Below the pieces are notes generated by a model that did no database searches, was not told where the DNA came from, and was given only the letters and a program-made list of their open reading frames with translations. Shown here piece by piece: positions 1-7,988 of a DNA stretch of 64,000 nt; position 1 is the stretch's first letter, and every line of letters starts with the position of its first letter. This DNA comes from Actinoplanes sichuanensis (GTDB lineage: Bacteria; Actinomycetota; Actinomycetes; Mycobacteriales; Micromonosporaceae). The position numbers and the translations under genes were made by a program. The stretch spans positions 9,451,501 to 9,515,500 of the forward strand of contig NZ_AP028461.1 in assembly GCF_033097365.1 (NCBI RefSeq). The letters run 5' to 3'.

Positions 1-182
1 TTCACCTTCGCCGGCCGGCCCTGCAGCACCGCGCCACCCACCCCCCGAGGGCTGGCGACGATGCTCTTGGTCCGGCCGCCCGCGAAGAGATCCCGCCGGA
101 TCACCCCGACAACCGTGAACACGAAGATCCACAGAAGGATGAGAAATCCGAACCGGGCGACGGTGAGGACGAATTCGGGCAA
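1..182 (-). CDS. fhaB: FHA-domain protein FhaB, N-terminal part (partial)
   Basis: Only the first 60 residues are in the window; the gene runs off the left edge. Reading begins at a TTG (complement of 180-182), five bases after the fhaA stop. The product opens with MPEFVLTV, then one hydrophobic segment at about residues 11-30 (FGFLILLWIFVFTVVGVI), then RRDLF and a basic linker. This is how actinobacterial FhaB (FipA-type) begins: a membrane anchor followed later by a C-terminal FHA domain that binds phosphothreonine. In this phylum fhaA-fhaB usually leads into pstP-rodA-pbpA-pknAB, the cell-wall growth and Ser/Thr kinase cluster, so that cluster is expected just outside the window. The FHA domain itself is not visible, so the call rests on the N-terminus and gene order. 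Confidence 0.75.
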   Translation of the reverse strand, partial: MPEFVLTVARFGFLILLWIFVFTVVGVIRRDLFAGGRTKSIVASPRGVGGAVLQGRPAKV

Positions 183-187
183 GGTCG

Positions 188-946
188 CTAGCCGTCCACT
201 CGGAAGGTGAGCGTCGTGGTCCCGAGCTGGATCATGTCGCCCGGGTTCAGCGCGACGGCGGACACTCGCTGACCGTTGACCATGGTGCCGTTGGTCGAGC
301 CCAGATCGGTCAACACGACCTGGTTGCCGTCGTAGTCCAGCCGGGCGTGCCGGCGCGAGATGCCGACGTCGGGCAGACGCAGGTTCGCCTGATCGCCACG
401 ACCGATCACCGTCGAACCCATCTGCAGCGGGTAGGTCCGCCCGTCACCGGAGACCAGACCCACACTGCGCGGCCCGCCGTGGTGATGCTGCTGGTAGCCA
501 CCACCCTGCTGGTCGTAGGGCGAGTACTGCGGGCCGGCGTCATACGCGGGCTGCTGCACCGGGGCGACCTCGCCACCCGTGTACACCTCCGCGGTGACAC
601 GGAACATGCCCGTGTCCAGGCCGTCGCCCCGCTCGATCTCGACGATCACATCGCCATACACCGTCCAGGCCTGCTCGCCGATGAACTCGGCCTGGGACTG
701 CGCCAACTCCTGCGCCAGCGCGGCGGCATACGGCGCCAGCCGACTGTGGTCGTAGGGCGACAGATCGATCACGTAACGGTTGGGCACGAGAGTGCGACCA
801 CCGGCCAGGATGGCCTTGTGCGCCTCGGCCTCCCGCTGCATGGCATTCAGAATCTCCACAGGGTGCACGACACCCTTGAAGACCTTGGCGAAGGCCCCTT
901 CGACCAGGCCTTCCAATCGCTTCTCAAAGCGCTGCAGCACGCTCAC
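188..946 (-). CDS. fhaA: FhaA, DUF3662 and FHA domain protein
   Basis: A 252-residue cytoplasmic signalling protein. An N-terminal DUF3662 domain (from SVLQRFEKRLEGLVEG to about residue 125) is followed by a Gly/Gln/His-rich linker and a C-terminal FHA domain. The FHA domain shows the expected GRG, SRRH and STNG motifs at phosphothreonine-contact positions. FhaA family proteins are read by the PknA/PknB kinases and take part in cell-wall synthesis. I chose the GTG at 946 because GAGGAGGAG lies five to six bases upstream and the protein then starts at the conserved SVLQRFE. An ATG at 973 and a GTG at 1024 are in frame upstream; the latter has a weaker GAGGG. The linker is much shorter than in mycobacterial FhaA. 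It is almost contiguous with fhaB. Confidence 0.93.
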   Translation of the reverse strand: MSVLQRFEKRLEGLVEGAFAKVFKGVVHPVEILNAMQREAEAHKAILAGGRTLVPNRYVIDLSPYDHSRLAPYAAALAQELAQSQAEFIGEQAWTVYGDVIVEIERGDGLDTGMFRVTAEVYTGGEVAPVQQPAYDAGPQYSPYDQQGGGYQQHHHGGPRSVGLVSGDGRTYPLQMGSTVIGRGDQANLRLPDVGISRRHARLDYDGNQVVLTDLGSTNGTMVNGQRVSAVALNPGDMIQLGTTTLTFRVDG

Positions 947-1205
947 CGGCTCCTCCTCGGGTTCCGAGGACATGATGGTATCCGGCGACCGCTTGCGCAT
1001 CTGTAGCCCAAGAGCAGCCGGCACTTCTGACCCTCGTATGGCGCCCTGGAACGCCGTGCTAGTGTTTCCTCCGTTGCCAGGGCGATATCAACTCGCTAGG
1101 TGACGTGCGACAGCGTAGTCTGTCGCAGCGAGTAACAAGAAGCAGGCCCAACCGGCCGGCTTCAGCCGAAAAGGTCAGATGTATGATCTTGGAGGCAAGT
1201 CACAT

Positions 1206-1288
1206 GGGGATGTGGCGGAATGGCAGACGCGCACGGTTCAGGTCCGTGTGTCCGAAAGGACGTGGGGGTTCAACTCCCCCCATCCCCA
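1206..1288 (+). tRNA. tRNA-Leu (CAG)
   Basis: The acceptor arm GGGGATG (1206-1212) pairs with CATCCCC (1281-1287) and the discriminator is A at 1288. The anticodon stem CACGG/CCGTG encloses the loop TTCAGGT, giving anticodon CAG. There is a long variable arm (GTGTCCGAAAGGACGT) as expected for a class II leucine tRNA. CCA is not encoded. A TATGAT at 1182-1187 could be the -10 box. A strong terminator follows at 1301. Confidence 0.95.
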
Positions 1289-1300
1289 CGAGTGCGAATT

Positions 1301-1350
1301 GGGCGACCCTGTCCGCGGAAAGCGCGGACCGTGGTCGCCCTCGTCTTTTC
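1301..1350 (+). terminator. Terminator of tRNA-Leu
   Basis: GGGCGACC (1301-1308) pairs with GGTCGCCC (1333-1340), and an inner GTCCGCG/CGCGGAC stem closes a short loop. The run TCGTCTTTTCT follows. This is a rho-independent terminator 12 bases after the tRNA. Confidence 0.85.
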
Positions 1351-1352
1351 TG

Positions 1353-1390
1353 CTCCGGGGGCCGAGCCCCCGGAGACCCCGCATCACGGT
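1353..1390 (+). repeat. Dispersed hairpin element, copy A
   Basis: CTCCGGGGGC (1353-1362) and GCCCCCGGAG (1366-1375) make a perfect 10-bp stem with a CGA loop. The tail ACCCCGCATCACGGTGG follows and leads into the 36-bp tandem array. A near-identical hairpin and tail occurs on the other strand at 36783-36818, also beside tRNA genes. There is no T-run after the stem, so a terminator role is uncertain. Confidence 0.6.
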
Positions 1391-1598
1391 GGGCGCGGCG
1401 GGTGGGTTGGTCGCGGTTCGGGCGGTGGGCGCGGCAGGTTGTCTGGTCGCGGTTCGGGCGGTGGGCGCGGCAGGTTGTCTGGTCGCGGTTCGGGCGGTGG
1501 GCGCGGCAGGTTGTCTGGTCGCGGTTCGGGCGGTGGGCGCGGCAGGTTGTCTGGTCGCGGTTCGGGCGGTGGGCGCGGCGGGTGGGCTGGTCGCGGTT
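1388..1598. repeat. 36-bp tandem repeat, about six copies
   Basis: Units start at 1388, 1424, 1460, 1496, 1532 and 1568. The four central units are identical; the first and last carry GGTGGG(T/C)TGG instead of AGGTTGTCTGG. The period is a multiple of three, so all frames stay open across the array, which explains the spurious overlapping reading frames. The array lies between tRNA-Leu and the glycosyltransferase gene, and no coding function is apparent. Confidence 0.9.
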
Positions 1599-1743
1599 AC
1601 CTCTGCGCGCCGTTGCTGTTAACCACGTTAGGGGTACGGCTACGTGTCCCGGGTTCGGGCATGAGGCTTCGTCGCCTTTCGGGTGAAGGTGATGGGAGCG
1701 CTATGCTCCCGGCTTTATTCGGTCTTCAGGGTGGGGTGCGGTC

Positions 1744-2568
1744 GTGACGGCGACTGGTGCTGGTGTGGAGCAGGGCAAGCGCAACGTTCTCGGTGTGCTT
1801 GTGGATGCGACTGACTACGCGACTGCTACGGCTCGGATCATCGAGGCCGCACGGGAGCAGCGGCCGTTCGCGGTCACCGCTCTGGCCGTGCACGGTGTGA
1901 TGACCGGTGTCGAGGATCCGGCACACAATGCCCGGCTCAACTCCTTCGATCTCGTTACCCCGGATGGGCAGCCGGTTCGGTGGGCGCTGAATCTGTTGCA
2001 CGGGGCCGGCCTCACCGATCGGGTGTACGGGCCGACCCTGACCCTGAAGGTGGTCGAGCAGGCCGCCGCCGAAGGTCTGCCGGTTTATCTGTATGGCTCC
2101 ACTGAGCCGACTCTCGAACGGCTGGTGCCCGCCCTACAGGGGATGTTCCCGGCTCTGAAGATCGCCGGCGTGGAGGCCTCGAAATTCCGGAAGTCGCAGC
2201 CCGGTGAGCCGGAGGCGATCGCCGAGCGGATCAAGGCCTCCGGTGCCCGGGTGGTCCTGGTCGGGCTCGGGTGCCCTCGGCAGGAGGTCTTCACCTACGC
2301 CATGCGGCCGCTACTGGACATGCCGCTGCTGGCCGTGGGTGCGGCGTTCGACTATCACGCCGGCCTGCTCAAGAACCCGCCGGCGTGGATGCAGAAGTAC
2401 GCGCTGGAGTGGCTGTGGCGTCTCGGCCTGGAGCCCAAGCGGCTGTGGAAGCGGTACATCCTGCTGAACCCGGCCTACCTGAGCCGGCTCGGCGCGCAGA
2501 AGCTCGGCCTGTGGAAGGCGACCCCACCGGCCCCGGCGACCGTGCCGGTGGCCGAGTTCGCCGTCTGA
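1744..2568 (+). CDS. WecG/TagA/CpsF family glycosyltransferase
   Basis: A 274-residue GT26-family enzyme. These proteins transfer N-acetylmannosamine or N-acetylmannosaminuronic acid (or related sugars) from a UDP-sugar to a lipid-linked acceptor in teichoic acid, capsule or exopolysaccharide synthesis at the inner membrane face. The family signatures are present: TPDGQPVRW at about residue 75, the VYGPTLT block, the LYGSTEPTLERL loop, the GLGCPRQE segment and the GAAFDYHAG motif near residue 195. The C-terminus carries the basic and hydrophobic EWLWRLGLEPKRLWKRY segment that helps membrane association in TagA. It starts with GTG at 1744, after GGTGGGG. It stands alone between a tandem repeat array and an unrelated membrane gene, so the acceptor polymer cannot be inferred. 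Confidence 0.9.
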   Translation: MTATGAGVEQGKRNVLGVLVDATDYATATARIIEAAREQRPFAVTALAVHGVMTGVEDPAHNARLNSFDLVTPDGQPVRWALNLLHGAGLTDRVYGPTLTLKVVEQAAAEGLPVYLYGSTEPTLERLVPALQGMFPALKIAGVEASKFRKSQPGEPEAIAERIKASGARVVLVGLGCPRQEVFTYAMRPLLDMPLLAVGAAFDYHAGLLKNPPAWMQKYALEWLWRLGLEPKRLWKRYILLNPAYLSRLGAQKLGLWKATPPAPATVPVAEFAV

Positions 2569-2743
2569 GCTTTCGGATCTTCTTTCCGACAGCGTGTCAC
2601 AGATCACTTACTGACCGACCATATTTGTCCACATAGTCCGCGACATCCTCTACGGACTGCGATTCTCCGTGCACACAAGGTGATACCGCACCCGTAGGGG
2701 TCACGCGTCCGGGCATATCCCGGTTTCGCAACCGTCACAAACG

Positions 2744-3364
2744 GTGAACGCTGTCGATGTGAACACCGCTGTGGACGTCATCCTGATCGGCACCCTCGCC
2801 GCGGTCTGGCTCGCAGCCGGGCTATTGGCGGACGGCATGCCCACCTCCGGCAACGCGCGCCAGATGCGGCGCCGGGCCGGGTTGCTCTCCGCGCTGGTCG
2901 GCGCGGGCGTCGCGGTGTTCGCCGCGGTGCCACTGGTCTCCGGCCTGGTGCCGGGCGTCTCGGCGGCGCCGACGGCCGCGCTGCTTCCGGCCGTTCCGGC
3001 CCTGCTCGTGCTGACCGCGACCGTGCGCCGCCTCGGTCTGGTCCGGCGCGGAGCGGGCGCGTTCTCCACCGCGCCACGCACGCCGGTGCCGCCGGCTCTC
3101 CGAGCCGCCGCCGCGCATCCGCTGCTGGCCGCGCCGCTTCAGGTCACCGGCCTGGCCGCGCTGGTCGGTCTGCCGATCGCCGCCGGCCTGGTGGCGCTGC
3201 CCGGTGGCCAGGCCACCGCGACAGCCGGCATCACCGCGATCGCGATCGTGCTGGCGGTGGCCGTGATCGGCATCCGCGCCGCGCTCCGGCACAGCCGCCT
3301 GGCCCCGCTGGCGATGGCACCCCTGAGGCGAGACCGAGACCGCACCCCGGTCGGCGCCCGCTGA
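2744..3364 (+). CDS. Hypothetical multi-pass membrane protein
   Basis: A 206-residue protein I do not recognise. It is very rich in Ala, Leu, Val and Gly. Four hydrophobic stretches suggest membrane spans: about residues 9-29, 46-72, 80-92 (short) and 133-180 (probably two spans). Arg-rich loops (RQMRRRAG, RRLGLVRRG) would lie on the cytoplasmic side, and the tail is highly basic (RRDRDRTPVGAR). The start is the GTG at 2744; a GTG at 2759 (MNTAVDVIL) is possible and removes only five residues. The 175 bases upstream hold no clear element beyond a normal intergenic gap. The gene runs with the preceding glycosyltransferase but is too far away to be an obvious operon partner. Confidence 0.7.
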   Translation: MNAVDVNTAVDVILIGTLAAVWLAAGLLADGMPTSGNARQMRRRAGLLSALVGAGVAVFAAVPLVSGLVPGVSAAPTAALLPAVPALLVLTATVRRLGLVRRGAGAFSTAPRTPVPPALRAAAAHPLLAAPLQVTGLAALVGLPIAAGLVALPGGQATATAGITAIAIVLAVAVIGIRAALRHSRLAPLAMAPLRRDRDRTPVGAR

Positions 3365-3501
3365 CCGGCACCTCGATCGGCACCCCCGATCGGCACCCGC
3401 TGACTGACACCCTGGCCGGTACCCCGGTCGGCGCTGCTGACCGCCTCGCAACAGCCGGTCGACTTCGAGCCGACCGCGGAGAGCGGGCGTAGGCCGTACC
3501 C

Positions 3502-3942
3502 CTAGTGCTTTTTTGCCTCTTGAACGTAAAGAAGCTCCAGAATGGAGCGCGCCGCCTCGAACCAGCGGTCCAGCCACTCGGACGGCGGCAGGGTGCCGCG
3601 GGCGGGCAGTTCCAGCAGGAGGCCACGTAGCAGCGGGTGGTCGGCCATCGACTGGCTCGACGAGTCGGCCCAGCCGGCCGCGAAGACCGGGTCGCTCAGG
3701 CCCTGGAGGTCGAGGGCCGGAAGTTTCGAGGCGCGGTCCAGCGAGCCGGACGGCTCGATGCCGGTGTGCGTCCGGCCGGGAGACCGGGTCGGCAGGCCCG
3801 CGGCGGTACGCGACATCAGATCGCTGTCGTTGTCGGACCCGAGCGCCTCACGCCGGCCCTGCCGGTATGCGCTCACCCCGCCGCTGAATCTGTCCTGCGC
3901 CGTCGACGAACCGTTGCTGAGGTTGTCGGAACCAATCGTCAT
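3502..3942 (-). CDS. Hypothetical protein
   Basis: A 146-residue protein with no domain I recognise. The N-terminal half is Ser/Gly/Asp-rich and probably disordered (DNLSNGSSTAQDRFSGG). The C-terminal half (about residues 85-146) looks folded and helical, with GWADSSSQSMADHPLLRGLL and WLDRWFEAARSILELLYVQ. There is no signal peptide or membrane span. The ATG at 3942 has AAGG seven bases upstream, and codon third positions are GC-rich as in real genes here. It is separated from the WhiJ/DUF397 pair by that pair's terminator, so it is probably its own transcript. Confidence 0.7.
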   Translation of the reverse strand: MTIGSDNLSNGSSTAQDRFSGGVSAYRQGRREALGSDNDSDLMSRTAAGLPTRSPGRTHTGIEPSGSLDRASKLPALDLQGLSDPVFAAGWADSSSQSMADHPLLRGLLLELPARGTLPPSEWLDRWFEAARSILELLYVQEAKKH

Positions 3943-4113
3943 CTGTCTGCCTTGCCTATGTTCGGGCCGGCTATCAGCGCTGTCCCAGAGGTTCTGAGAC
4001 GGCGCTGAGAACCAGCCGGTGATGTGTCCCGGCCCACAGCGCGGTCCGGTCCGCGCTCGGACACTTCAACGAGGCGAGTCGCACTCAGCGACGGCAGAAT
4101 CGGGCAAATAGCA

Positions 4114-4151
4114 ACGGCCGGCCCGTGCGATCCGCTCGCCGGGCCGGCCGT
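4114..4151 (-). terminator. Terminator of the whiJ-like/DUF397 pair
   Basis: ACGGCCGGCCCG (4114-4125) is perfectly complementary to CGGGCCGGCCGT (4140-4151), a 12-bp stem with a 14-base loop. It lies 12 bases after the DUF397 stop. On the minus strand only TTGCTATTTG follows, so the U-run is weak. Confidence 0.7.
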
Positions 4152-4162
4152 CGCCGACGTTC

Positions 4163-4387
4163 TCAGAGGTCGAACTCGCCGTCCTTGGCGCCGCCCACGA
4201 AGGCGTCCCACTCGGCCGTCGTGAAGATCAGCGCAGGTCCGGACGGGTTCTTCGAGTCCCGCACCGCGATCGCTTCACCGACGAATGCGACCTCGACACA
4301 GTTGTCGCAGTTGGGGCCGCTTCGCGTGCTCTTGAACCACCGTGCGTGGTTCAGATCGACTCGGAGGCCCTTCGCCTCGATTTCCAC
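4163..4387 (-). CDS. DUF397 domain protein
   Basis: A 74-residue protein that matches DUF397 along nearly all its length: WFKSTRSGPNCDNCVEVAF, the AVRDSKNPSGPALIFT block, and TTAEWDAFVGGAKDGEF. In Streptomyces such proteins are coded beside WhiJ-type helix-turn-helix regulators and are thought to act with them in control of development or antibiotic production; the biochemical role is unknown. The GTG start at 4387 has GAGGAG six bases upstream and lies inside the regulator gene, a 37-base overlap that suggests translational coupling. The CDNC pair of cysteines is typical of the family. Confidence 0.93.
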   Translation of the reverse strand: MEIEAKGLRVDLNHARWFKSTRSGPNCDNCVEVAFVGEAIAVRDSKNPSGPALIFTTAEWDAFVGGAKDGEFDL

Positions 4388-5232
4388 AATGGCTCCTCTA
4401 CCAGCACTTTGATCATCTCGCTGGACGACTCCGGATCGAGGGCGGCGGCCCGGATGGTGTCGAACACCTCCCGGTACTTACGGAGCTCGTCGTCCTTCTC
4501 CAGGAAGAGCCCGCCGGCCGCATTTTCCGCGAACACCAGGTCGGGGTCACCGTCCGAGGGGAAGTCGAGGATCGCGAACGCGCCGTCCATCGCGGCGTGT
4601 GCGCCGACAGCGAACGGCAGGATCTGGAGAGTCACGTTCGGCAGACGGGTCACCTCGAGCAGGTGTTGGAACTGCTCACGCATGACCTCATCACCACCGA
4701 CCGGACGACTCACCACCGCTTCATCGAGCACCACCCAAAGATCGATTGGATCGTCCTGAATCAACAACGACTGGCGTTGCATGCGGACGCGGACACGTTG
4801 CGCGATTCTCTGGTCGGTGTCATCCCATCGGGCGGATCCAATGAGAGCGAGCGCATAGTCCTCCGTCTGCAATAGACCCGGAATTACTTGCTGCTCGTAC
4901 GTCCTAATTGATCTAGCTTCGGCCTCGAAGCCCACATAAGTGCTGTTCAGGACGGTTGAATAGGGATGCCACCAGCCTCGCTGACGGGCATCACGAGCAA
5001 TTCCGACGAGACCTTCCGCAATGTCCGTATTCACACCATAAAAGGCCAACATGTCGCTTACATCGGCCGTCGTGGCGCTGGTATGTCCGGTTTCGATGCG
5101 GGATATCTTGGATGGCGAACAGCCGAGCCGTTCGGCCACCACGTCGATGGTCACGCCGGCCGCCTCACGCAGTCTGCGCAGTTCCACACCGAGGCGGCGT
5201 CGACGAAGGGTGGGACTGCGGCGTCGATTCAC
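4351..5232 (-). CDS. WhiJ-type XRE regulator with DUF5753
   Basis: A 293-residue DNA-binding protein. An N-terminal XRE helix-turn-helix lies at about residues 13-66 (LGVELRRLREAAGVTIDVVAERLGCSPSKISRIE). The rest is a DUF5753 domain, with YEQQVIPGLLQTEDYA near residue 110 and the C-terminal ILPFAVGAHAAMDGAFAIL and DPDLVFAEN blocks. This layout is that of the WhiJ family, which occurs in many copies in sporulating actinomycetes. The GTG start at 5232 has GGAAG eight bases upstream. It overlaps the DUF397 gene by 37 bases. The 380-base region ahead of it contains several ATGCAA/TTGCAT-type inverted repeats that could be its binding sites. The targets are unknown. Confidence 0.93.
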   Translation of the reverse strand: MNRRRSPTLRRRRLGVELRRLREAAGVTIDVVAERLGCSPSKISRIETGHTSATTADVSDMLAFYGVNTDIAEGLVGIARDARQRGWWHPYSTVLNSTYVGFEAEARSIRTYEQQVIPGLLQTEDYALALIGSARWDDTDQRIAQRVRVRMQRQSLLIQDDPIDLWVVLDEAVVSRPVGGDEVMREQFQHLLEVTRLPNVTLQILPFAVGAHAAMDGAFAILDFPSDGDPDLVFAENAAGGLFLEKDDELRKYREVFDTIRAAALDPESSSEMIKVLVEEPLWKSRRRASESI

Positions 5233-5305
5233 CCGCCCAGTCTTCCGACCCGTTCATGATCGTTCAAGCACAGTGGATGATCACGGAGAATCACGGAAGC
5301 GTGAC

Positions 5306-5318
5306 ATGCAACTTGCAT
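5306..5318. promoter_or_regulatory. Perfect 13-bp palindrome, candidate operator
   Basis: ATGCAACTTGCAT is a perfect inverted repeat around a central C, 74 bases upstream of the whiJ-like start. Related half-sites follow (GTGCAA at 5333-5338, CTTGCAAACGTGCAT near 5531-5546). Its position in a divergent intergenic region suits an operator for the neighbouring XRE protein; this is inference. Confidence 0.5.
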
Positions 5319-5540
5319 CGACAGGACTGGTGGTGCAATCTTTCCGTATGGCTAGCGTCACTTAATGTTCTTGAGGGATGCGGTCAAAATCGACAAAAGG
5401 CACTATACGACGTCCATCACGGGGCGCCGAGCCATTGGCAGTCCGCTGTGGACTTCTGCCCCGACACGGGTGGGGCTGTTCGGCGATAGTGACGTTCCGC
5501 AACCTCCTTCGATGGTCAAATCCGTCGAAGACTTGCAAAC

Positions 5541-5567
5541 GTGCATCAGACAGGCAAACTGATGCAC
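5541..5567. promoter_or_regulatory. 9-bp inverted repeat, candidate operator
   Basis: GTGCATCAG (5541-5549) and CTGATGCAC (5559-5567) are perfectly complementary with a 9-base spacer. The repeat ends 45 bases before the GTG start of the 5613 gene and shares GTGCAT with the palindrome at 5306. It could be an operator or an mRNA hairpin in the leader. Confidence 0.5.
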
Positions 5568-5612
5568 TTGTCACCATCCACATCCCACACGAGTCTCAGG
5601 GCAGGAGATGAC

Positions 5613-5918
5613 GTGGTTCTACCTCGGTCCGGTGATGTCATCCACGTGACGAAGGCGGCAAGCGTCCAGTTCGCATCACCGATGTTGTTCCGGGTCATCC
5701 GGGTGCACGACTGGCCGACCTACGAGGGCTGGGTCTGGCTGGACGGCTACGAACTCAACTCGGCCGGTGACGCGGTCGAGCGCCGATCCATCTTCGTACA
5801 GGTCAACGGGCTTCGCCCGGTAGGAAAGGCCCCTGATCCCAGGGCACGTAACGGCCGTCAACCGGCCACTCGCCCGGGAGTCCTCCCCGGGCGGACGATC
5901 CGCACTCCGAATCGCTAA
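5613..5918 (+). CDS. Small hypothetical protein next to WhiJ-type regulator
   Basis: A 101-residue protein I do not recognise. It opens VVLPRSGDVIHVTKAASVQF and contains FRVIRVHDWPTYEGWVWLDGYELN, which reads like a small beta-rich domain, followed by an Arg/Pro-rich tail that is probably disordered. The GTG at 5613 has AGGAG five bases upstream, which decides the start over in-frame positions at 5541 and 5562 that lack a ribosome binding site and lie in the inverted repeat. The gene is divergent from the WhiJ-type regulator and shares its intergenic region, so it may be a target of that regulator. Its stop overlaps the convergent PASTA gene by four bases. Confidence 0.65.
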   Translation: MVLPRSGDVIHVTKAASVQFASPMLFRVIRVHDWPTYEGWVWLDGYELNSAGDAVERRSIFVQVNGLRPVGKAPDPRARNGRQPATRPGVLPGRTIRTPNR

Positions 5919-6565
5919 CGGGTAGCGCCGTTCGAGGGCGTGGTAGTCACGGGCGCCGGCGACGTCGGCGTGCCCGCCCTCGCCGACGCGACGATCAGGG
6001 TCACCCGGGTGTCGGACGGCACCTGCTGCCCTTCCGCGGGGTCACAGTCGATCACCGTGTCCGGTTCGGCGTCACTCTCCCGGCGGAGGATCCGCCAACC
6101 CAGACCGGACCGCTCCAGTGCCGCCTGCGCGTCGGCAAGAGGCATGCCACGCAGAGCCGGCACGTTCACCTCCGGATCGGCCGCGTCCGTCGTCGGCACT
6201 GTGGTTGCCGTCGTCGCCACGGCCGGTGTGGTCGCGCCGGCACCCGTCTCGGCGGGCAACTGCGCGGCCGTCGGCGTGTCCCCGGGTGTCTCGGTGTCGT
6301 CGCCGGAATTCTGCACGATCACCATGATCCCGAAGCCGAGCAGCGCGAGCAGAACCAACGAGACGCTGCCGACCGCGATCGGAGTCCACCAATGCCCGGA
6401 CGGCTCGGTCTGTCCCGGGTCGGCCCAGTCGCCCTCCTGGTCGTACCGATCCCGTGGCACCGCACCGTACGGCCGCACGCCGGCCCGCCCGGTCCACACA
6501 TCACGGTCACCATCGCCTGAATCAGGACGATCGGCCGTCGGGTCCGGATCGTGCTCTTCGGGCAT
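5915..6565 (-). CDS. Membrane-anchored PASTA domain protein
   Basis: A 216-residue protein with an acidic cytoplasmic N-terminus (about residues 1-58), a single membrane span near residues 62-85 (WWTPIAVGSVSLVLLALLGFGIMVIV), a Thr/Pro/Ala-rich linker, and one PASTA domain at about residues 130-198 (VPALRGMPLADAQAALERSGLGWRI ... VTLIVA). PASTA domains bind peptidoglycan or muropeptides in penicillin-binding proteins and PknB-type kinases. There is no kinase domain here, so this is a stand-alone wall sensor or anchor. The ATG at 6565 is preferred over the one at 6601 because AAGGA lies about eight bases before it. It is divergent from the membrane gene at 6691. Confidence 0.85.
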   Translation of the reverse strand: MPEEHDPDPTADRPDSGDGDRDVWTGRAGVRPYGAVPRDRYDQEGDWADPGQTEPSGHWWTPIAVGSVSLVLLALLGFGIMVIVQNSGDDTETPGDTPTAAQLPAETGAGATTPAVATTATTVPTTDAADPEVNVPALRGMPLADAQAALERSGLGWRILRRESDAEPDTVIDCDPAEGQQVPSDTRVTLIVASARAGTPTSPAPVTTTPSNGATR

Positions 6566-6690
6566 CGCCGGGTTCCTTCCGCTCCGTACATCCGCGCTCA
6601 TCGCAGCGTCAAGGTACCGAATCTTGCTCGGTCAGGACGGTTTCCACCAGCGGAAAGCGTATTTCCCAGACATCGGCGAGGAGCAGTACA

Positions 6691-7965
6691 GTGCGCGGCA
6701 TGGCCGAGAAGGGCTGGACAACACAAGCCGCCACCGCGGCCGGGATCGCAGCCGGCGCCGGGGCCGCACAACTGGGTCTCGGGTATGGGCTGGGCGTGAT
6801 CGCCTGGCCGGTCAGCGCGACCGAAGCGGACAGCGTCTGGCTGGGCAGTCTCGGCTGGGCCACCTGGATCACGGCGAGCGCGACAGTGCTCGGCGCGGTG
6901 ATCGCCGGGCGGCTGCGGGCCGAGCGTTCGGATCGTTGGCGTGGGCTGTGGCGATTCGCTCTGGCAACCGCCTCCGCACTCGGCGCGCTGGTGATCGTCG
7001 CGCTGGTCGCGCTCCCGGCTCGGAACGCGGTCCGCGAGGGCGCGCTGTCACCACAGGCGGTGGCCGCCGGTTACGCGACGGCCGGTCTACTGGCCGGGCT
7101 GGTGGTGGCGTTCTGGGCGGTCTCGTCCGGACCGGTCGCGGCCAACCTGATCGGGACGGCGCTGTGGCTGTGGGCGTTGGCGATCGCCGGAGTGGTGGCC
7201 GAGTTGGTCACCGGTCGCGACTTCGCCACCTATCTGACCAGCTGGCAGTTCGCCGAGTCGGTCAGCCCTGTGCAGTATGGCGGGATCTACTGGCCGAGCG
7301 CTCTGCTGACACTGTTCGCGGCCTTCGGCATCGGCCTGGTCGCGGCGATTCCGGCGGTCTGGCGGGGTGAGCTCGGCCTCGGTACGGCGATCTCCGGCGC
7401 GGTCGGTCCACTGCTGGTGGCGTTCTCGTTCCTCATGCTCGCTCCACTTTTGACCGAGGCGATGGGTCCGATCGAGTCGGCGTACCTGATCGCGCCCTAT
7501 GCCGTTCTGGCCGGGCTCGGTGGCTCGGCTCTGACTGTCGGAATAGCGAAGGGTCGTCGCAACCGCCTCGAACGGCGCGAGCAGCCCGCCCTGCCGTCCG
7601 GCCCGCCGAACTCGGCCGCCGAGCCGAAGGACCGGATCGCCGGACGCGCGATGCCGGCACAGCGGGCCTCCGTCCCGCCGAAGCCCGCCGCACCCCCGGT
7701 CCCGCCGAAACCGACCGCATCCGCCGCGCCGAAGCCGACCGCACCCCCTATCGCGAAGCCCGGCGCATCCGGCACCCCGAAGCCCGGCACCTCGCCGAAG
7801 CCGGCAACGTCCGCCGTCGTCGATCCGGAGATCGCCGCTGCCGCACGGCCCACCGGGCGGGCGCCGGCGAAGCGCAAGAACGGCAACGGCGAGTCACCAC
7901 GCCCCACGATCACGCCCCCACCAGCAAACCCCACCGTCGCCAAGATCAATCCAGACAAGTCGTAG
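6691..7965 (+). CDS. Multi-pass membrane protein with proline-rich tail
   Basis: A 424-residue protein of unknown function. The first 290 residues hold about eight hydrophobic segments (for example TAAGIAAGAGAAQLGLGYGLG, WATWITASATVLGAVIAG, ALATASALGALVIVALVAL, LLAGLVVAFWAV, IGTALWLWALAIAG, LLTLFAAFGIGLVAAI, ISGAVGPLLVAFSFL, LIAPYAVLAGLGGSAL). After residue 300 comes a cytoplasmic Ala/Pro/Lys-rich tail with repeated PPKP, APKP and GTPKPGT units, likely disordered. The GTG start at 6691 is set by GAGGAG seven bases upstream; the longer upstream frame reads through the divergent promoter region and is not supported. The gene is convergent with the glutamate-cysteine ligase-like gene. Confidence 0.8.
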   Translation: MRGMAEKGWTTQAATAAGIAAGAGAAQLGLGYGLGVIAWPVSATEADSVWLGSLGWATWITASATVLGAVIAGRLRAERSDRWRGLWRFALATASALGALVIVALVALPARNAVREGALSPQAVAAGYATAGLLAGLVVAFWAVSSGPVAANLIGTALWLWALAIAGVVAELVTGRDFATYLTSWQFAESVSPVQYGGIYWPSALLTLFAAFGIGLVAAIPAVWRGELGLGTAISGAVGPLLVAFSFLMLAPLLTEAMGPIESAYLIAPYAVLAGLGGSALTVGIAKGRRNRLERREQPALPSGPPNSAAEPKDRIAGRAMPAQRASVPPKPAAPPVPPKPTASAAPKPTAPPIAKPGASGTPKPGTSPKPATSAVVDPEIAAAARPTGRAPAKRKNGNGESPRPTITPPPANPTVAKINPDKS

Positions 7966-7988
7966 GGCCCGCCCGAATCTCAACGGAT

